Below, piece by piece: positions 20,742 through 23,764 of a stretch of 23,764 nt of DNA. Source of the DNA: a virus; IMG/VR virus record IMGVR_UViG_3300043436_003052, positions 1-23,764 of that record; one strand, given 5' to 3'. Made by a program: the position numbers and the translations under genes. Positions within the stretch are counted from its first letter, which is position 1. Every line of letters starts with the position of its first letter. The notes below the pieces were generated by a model that was not told where the DNA came from, did not search any database, and saw only the letters and a list, made by a program, of their open reading frames with translations.

Positions 20742-21134
20742 ATGCCACATATGAATATGACCCATGAAGAAGACCCAAAGAAACTGATCCTTCAGGCATT
20801 GGGCGACATTGAAGAGTACAAGGTGTTCCACAATGAGGTGGTTGTCGCCGTTTACCTGCGTCCAGAAAAGACCAAGAGCGGCATTTATCTGCCTGACCAG
20901 CACCGTGACGAAGACCGTCACCAAAGCAAGGTCGGCCTTGTCGTTAAGATGGGCTCCGAAGCTTTTGATGATCCCAATGGCAATTGGTTCCGCGACATGG
21001 ACGTGAAGCTGCATGATTGGGTTGTTTATCGCCCTTCAGACGGCTGGACGATCACCGTCAACAACGTGCTTTGCCGTGCGCTAAAGGACACAAACATCCG
21101 TGGCAGCGTCCCACATCCCGATATGATCTGGTAA
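20742..21134 (+). CDS. GroES-like co-chaperonin fold protein (130 aa)
   Basis: Residues ~38-70 (VVVAVYLRPEKTKSGIYLPD, KVGLVVKMGSEAF) match the cpn10/GroES beta-barrel signature in which an Arg-Pro-x-x-x-x-x-x-GIxLP loop is followed by a VGxVVxxG strand. A later strand (HDWVVYRPSDGWTI) corresponds to the GDxVxxxxxxG strand. Cellular GroES is ~95 residues, and this one has extra N- and C-terminal ends. Phage GroES-like proteins (as T4 gp31) can partner host GroEL to fold the capsid protein. Its place among head genes fits. Whether it binds GroEL depends on a mobile loop (about residues 55-65) rich in charged residues, unlike the hydrophobic IVL of GroES. Confidence 0.75.
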   Translation: MPHMNMTHEEDPKKLILQALGDIEEYKVFHNEVVVAVYLRPEKTKSGIYLPDQHRDEDRHQSKVGLVVKMGSEAFDDPNGNWFRDMDVKLHDWVVYRPSDGWTITVNNVLCRALKDTNIRGSVPHPDMIW

Positions 21135-21144
21135 GGAAGCGAAA

Positions 21145-22035
21145 ATGAATATTGAAGATAACACAGAAGACCAATTTGAAATTGATCTGGGCGAAGATCC
21201 GAAGCCAGCCGAAGACATTATTGTCGAAAAGTCAGAGGAAAAAGAGCCTGAAGCTGACCCAGTAGATAATACCCTTGAAACTCTCAAGGAGCAGTTGGAA
21301 GCAGAGCGCAAGGCGCGTCAGGAAGCACAGCGACGCGCAAGCGAAGCTGAGCAGTCTGCGTATGAAGCCAAGGGTGAGGTGCAGGACACAAGCTTGCATT
21401 TAGTGTCGAATGCCATCGACACAGTCATTCAGAACAACAATATCCTTAAAGCAAATTACCGCGACGCCATGGCTATGGGTGATTTTGACACTGCGGCGGA
21501 TATTCAGTCGGAGATGTCCTCCAACGCAGCCAAGCTTCTTCAGCTTGAGCAAGGCAAGCAGGCGCTGGAAAACCAGCCACGTCAGGCAGCCCCAGCACCT
21601 TATGTTGCTGATCCTGTTGAGGCGTTGGCATCGCAGCTTTCGCCGCGTTCTGCCGATTGGGTGCGTCGGAATCCGCAATTTGCGACTGACCCGCGCCTGT
21701 ATCAAAAGATGCTGGCAGCGCACAATCTAGCCATGGCGGATGACATCCCTGCGGATTCGGACGATTATTTTAACGCGATTGAAGACACGCTTCGCATTCG
21801 CCGTCAGGATAATAGTGGCGATTATGACGCCATGGCTGACGCTGCAAAGCCAACGCAGCGTCGCTCTGCACCCCCAGCCGCACCTGTTTCGCGCAGTGGT
21901 GGAGGCGGTGGAAGCAAGCCAAATCGCGTTACCCTGACCGCAGCAGAGCGTGAAATGGCAAGCGTGATGGGCATGACGCCTGAAGAATATGGACGCAACA
22001 AGCTTACCCTTCAAAAAGAAGGCAAACTTAATTAA
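21145..22035 (+). CDS. Scaffolding protein (putative)
   Basis: A 296-residue acidic protein with a strongly acidic N terminus (EDNTEDQFEIDLGEDPKP), a predicted coiled coil (TLETLKEQLEAERKARQEAQ and on to about residue 80), a Gln/Ala-rich middle, and a Gly-rich linker (SRSGGGGGSKPNRVTLTAAE) before a C-terminal MGMTPEEYGRNK. These features and the position a few genes before the capsid gene fit a head-assembly scaffold. No protease domain is seen. The call is by composition and synteny. Confidence 0.65.
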   Translation: MNIEDNTEDQFEIDLGEDPKPAEDIIVEKSEEKEPEADPVDNTLETLKEQLEAERKARQEAQRRASEAEQSAYEAKGEVQDTSLHLVSNAIDTVIQNNNILKANYRDAMAMGDFDTAADIQSEMSSNAAKLLQLEQGKQALENQPRQAAPAPYVADPVEALASQLSPRSADWVRRNPQFATDPRLYQKMLAAHNLAMADDIPADSDDYFNAIEDTLRIRRQDNSGDYDAMADAAKPTQRRSAPPAAPVSRSGGGGGSKPNRVTLTAAEREMASVMGMTPEEYGRNKLTLQKEGKLN

Positions 22036-22052
22036 ATTTGAGGAGTATTATT

Positions 22053-22718
22053 ATGGAACCTATTGCACCTAAAAAACGCGGACGCCCACCAAAGGTTAAG
22101 GAAGCCCTAGATCAGGCAGCCCAAAGCGCGGCAGAAGCCGTAAATATGCATGTGCTGGAAGAAGCATTTGAGCCACTTGCTGCTGCGCCTGCCCCAACGC
22201 ATGCGGATATTGTGCCAAATATTCGTGCGGATGTTCGGGCTCCTATGCGTGAGGAAGACCCTCGCACCCGTGCTGCGCGTCGTGCCGCAGAACTCCGCGA
22301 TCACCTTGGCGATATGGATGAAGGCACTGATGACTTCTTTATCAATAAAGATGACATCCCACCGGGCTGGGAATACGAATGGAAGCGCAAGCTTTTGCTC
22401 GGCGCTGAAGACCCTGCATATCAGGTGGCTTTGGCCCGCGCTGGTTGGGAGCCTGTTCCAACTTCGCGTCACCCATCCTACATGCCGAATAATGGCGATC
22501 ACCCCATTATTGAGCGTAAGGGCATGGTCCTAATGGAGCGTCCGTCGGAAATTTCTGACGAAGCCCGTGCCATTGAATTGCGCAAGGCGCGTAATCAGGT
22601 CCGACAGAAGGAAGCCCAGCTAAACTCCGCAGAAGGCGGTCAGTTTGAGCGGTCAAATAAAGACCAGTCACTGGTCAATATCCGGAAATCTTACGATTCA
22701 ATTCCGATTCCTTCGTAA
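22053..22718 (+). CDS. Conserved virion-associated protein with AT-hook-like N terminus (221 aa)
   Basis: GAGGAG (22040-22045) sets the ATG at 22053. The N terminus reads MEPIAPKKRGRPPKVKEAL, an AT-hook-like RGRP motif. The middle segment (DDIPPGWEYEWKRKLLLGAE, DPAYQVALARAGWEPVPTSR) and the end (MVLMERPSEISDEARAIELR) match a protein common in uncultured marine phages in the head-gene region, with no established role. The Trp-rich core and acidic/basic tail suggest a structural or DNA-binding virion part. A strong terminator follows. Confidence 0.65.
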   Translation: MEPIAPKKRGRPPKVKEALDQAAQSAAEAVNMHVLEEAFEPLAAAPAPTHADIVPNIRADVRAPMREEDPRTRAARRAAELRDHLGDMDEGTDDFFINKDDIPPGWEYEWKRKLLLGAEDPAYQVALARAGWEPVPTSRHPSYMPNNGDHPIIERKGMVLMERPSEISDEARAIELRKARNQVRQKEAQLNSAEGGQFERSNKDQSLVNIRKSYDSIPIPS

Positions 22719-22733
22719 AAAAATTGGTAAATT

Positions 22734-22760
22734 GGGCGGCTATATGCCGCCCTTTTTATT
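22734..22760 (+). terminator. Rho-independent terminator before the capsid module
   Basis: GGGCGGC (22734-22740) pairs with GCCGCCC (22746-22752) around the loop TATAT, followed by TTTTTATT. It lies 15 bases after the 221-aa gene, and a TTGACA at 22767 starts the next candidate promoter. Confidence 0.85.
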
Positions 22761-22766
22761 GCATTG

Positions 22767-22795
22767 TTGACAAACCCGAAAAAATAAACGATTTA
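22767..22795 (+). promoter_or_regulatory. Candidate promoter of the decoration/capsid genes
   Basis: TTGACA (22767-22772) is a perfect -35. With a 17-bp gap the -10 would be GATTTA (22790-22795), which is weak. It sits immediately after a strong terminator and 90 bases before the decoration gene, so a dedicated capsid promoter is plausible. Confidence 0.4.
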
Positions 22796-22807
22796 TCGTG
22801 CCGCTTC

Positions 22808-22854
22808 CCCCGGTGCGGAGGTTCAAAAAACCCAGTCTTAGTCGCCCCGGTGCG
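22808..22854 (+). repeat. Direct repeat CCCCGGTGCG in a long leader
   Basis: CCCCGGTGCG occurs at 22808-22817 and 22845-22854 in the untranslated stretch (22761-22884) before the decoration gene. The region has no convincing gene. TTCCTAAAAGGAG at 22864-22876 can form a small hairpin over the ribosome binding site. The leader may affect translation or mRNA stability of the abundant head proteins. Confidence 0.35.
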
Positions 22855-22884
22855 CGATGATGGCTTCCTAAAAGGAGATCCGTC

Positions 22885-23478
22885 ATGGCAAATACTTTTG
22901 CGCCTTTCGGTTTTAGCCAGTTAAGTGGAACTGGTTCTGCTCCGACTTACGAGCAGGTTGTGGGCTTCTGTGCCTATAACACCGCTGCTATGTATTTCGG
23001 TGATCCCATCTTCCAGAACGCGAATGGTACAGTTTATCCTACCACTCCCGGCACTGGAATTCTTGCTGGTGTTTTCACCGGCTGCAAGTATCTTTCAGTT
23101 TCGCAGAAGCGTACCGTTTGGTCGAACTTCTGGGGCGCTGCTGACGTTGCTTCGACAAACACTGTTGAAGTTTATTACGTCAACGATCCGAATGCGAAGT
23201 TCTTGGCTCAGGTTGGTGGTTCGTCCTCGACTGGCCTTGCTGTCACCGACATCGGTGCCAACGTGCAGTTCGCTTACGGCACACCTAACACGATGAGCGG
23301 CATTTCTGGCGCATACATCGACATCACTGTAACACCGACAACGACATCCACATTGCCTTTCAAGGTAGTTGGCCTCGACGTTTCGCCTCCGGGTGCTAAT
23401 GGTACGGAAGCTGGCGCATACAATTATGCAATTGTTGCGTTCAACAACGTGTCCACTAAAACCCTCACTGGCATTTAA
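22885..23478 (+). CDS. Head decoration-type structural protein (197 aa)
   Basis: AAAAGGAGATCC precedes the ATG. The sequence begins MANTFAPFGFSQLSGTGSAP, then DPIFQNANGTVYPT and ILAGVFTGCKY, a pattern (MAN...PFG......Y.I......I..GD.V.......GI..GVF.G..Y) shared with small beta-rich proteins encoded just before the major capsid gene in many phages, recalled from memory. Ser/Thr/Gly-rich strands follow (TVTPTTTSTLPFKVVGLDVS). It probably sits on the outside of the capsid. The exact role is inferred from synteny. Confidence 0.68.
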   Translation: MANTFAPFGFSQLSGTGSAPTYEQVVGFCAYNTAAMYFGDPIFQNANGTVYPTTPGTGILAGVFTGCKYLSVSQKRTVWSNFWGAADVASTNTVEVYYVNDPNAKFLAQVGGSSSTGLAVTDIGANVQFAYGTPNTMSGISGAYIDITVTPTTTSTLPFKVVGLDVSPPGANGTEAGAYNYAIVAFNNVSTKTLTGI

Positions 23479-23492
23479 GGGAGTAAGGTACC

Positions 23493-23764
23493 ATGGCTGT
23501 TAATTTATCAGCAATTAAAGACCTTCTGCTCCCCGGCTTGCGGGGCGTAGAAGGCAAGTACGAGATGATCCCATCTCAGTACGACAAGATCTTCACAAAG
23601 CATGATTCGAAGCTGGCGCTCGAACGTACCGCTGAAATGCGTTACCTCGGCCTTGCTCAGTTGAAGACTGAAGGCGGTCAAACGTCTTTCGATAACGGCG
23701 CTGGTGAGCGTTATGTATACAACCAAGAGCATAACGAAATTGCTCTCGGCTATGCAATTACGCG
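23493..23764 (+). CDS. Major capsid protein, N-terminal part (partial)
   Basis: The ATG at 23493 follows AAGGGAGTAAGG (23477-23488), and the frame runs off the end of the window after 90 codons. The N terminus (MAVNLSAIKDLLLPGLRGVE, then SQYDKIFTKHDSKLALERTA and TEGGQTSFDNGAG, NEIALGYAIT) matches the start of Mu gpT-like/HK97-fold major head proteins of marine phages: a PGL...G.Y...P..Y..IF segment and an EG....YD..G loop. It forms the capsid shell, probably decorated by the protein encoded just before. The family call is from motif memory. Confidence 0.72.
   Translation, partial: MAVNLSAIKDLLLPGLRGVEGKYEMIPSQYDKIFTKHDSKLALERTAEMRYLGLAQLKTEGGQTSFDNGAGERYVYNQEHNEIALGYAIT

Noticed and set aside
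22815-22835. tRNA-like GGTTCAAA segment
   Set aside because: The flanking bases do not form a T-arm or acceptor stem, and no cloverleaf could be drawn.
22724-22924. 66-residue plus-strand frame before the decoration gene
   Set aside because: It begins on the terminator stem, has no ribosome binding site and runs into the well-supported gene at 22885 in another frame.

Overview
The window is a stretch of a tailed double-stranded DNA phage (or prophage) genome with every hallmark of a phage early-to-late layout: tightly packed small genes, many ATGA or TAATG start/stop overlaps, a replication block, and a terminase-portal-scaffold-capsid run. No host housekeeping gene, tRNA or rRNA was seen. 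An alphaproteobacterial host is suggested by a phage-encoded GapR/DUF2312 protein (a family typical of Alphaproteobacteria) and by three GTTC-N7-GTTC sites, which is the alphaproteobacterial type of LexA box. The virus looks like those known mainly from aquatic metagenomes. Tail type cannot be told, because the tail genes lie outside the window.

Layout. 1-2251 (+): end of an unknown gene, a small helix-turn-helix protein, a run of small unknown proteins, GapR, and a RuvC-type resolvase. 2276-4402 (+): a primase-polymerase/helicase fusion that is the central replication protein. 4416-6329 (+): small genes, some encoding secreted or membrane peptides. 6330-6744: a noncoding segment with 13 copies of a 10-bp repeat (GGCGGARGTA), a candidate replication origin or regulatory array. 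6745-7773 (+): a basic unknown protein and a protein ending in an SSB-like tip (DDDIPF). 7770-9332 (-): a leftward group of seven small genes, ending in a second HTH protein. 9501-10074 (+): three coupled small genes transcribed divergently from the leftward group. 10075-10746: a mostly noncoding junction with LexA-like boxes in tandem repeats, GGTACC palindromes and a strong terminator. 10759-23764 (+): the late morphogenesis block, comprising the small and large terminase subunits, portal, a very large polyvalent-type protein, a basic Gly-Gly motif protein, a GroES-like protein, a scaffold candidate, a conserved virion-associated protein, a decoration-type protein and the start of a major capsid protein. 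Terminators lie at 20470 and 22734.

How it works together. Five early-region promoters share one architecture: a sigma70-like -35 and -10 about 17 bp apart, with a palindrome GGGC-N5-GCCC filling the spacer. They drive genes on both strands and look like one regulon under a single spacer-binding regulator, possibly one of the two phage HTH proteins. Replication would use the primase-helicase, the RuvC-like resolvase, GapR and the DDDIPF protein, perhaps starting at the 6334-6549 repeat array. Late genes are insulated from early transcription by the 10429 terminator. The strongest candidates for something not described before are the spacer-operator promoter family, the 13-copy repeat array, the SSB-tip protein beside it, and the LexA-like repeat/terminator segment.
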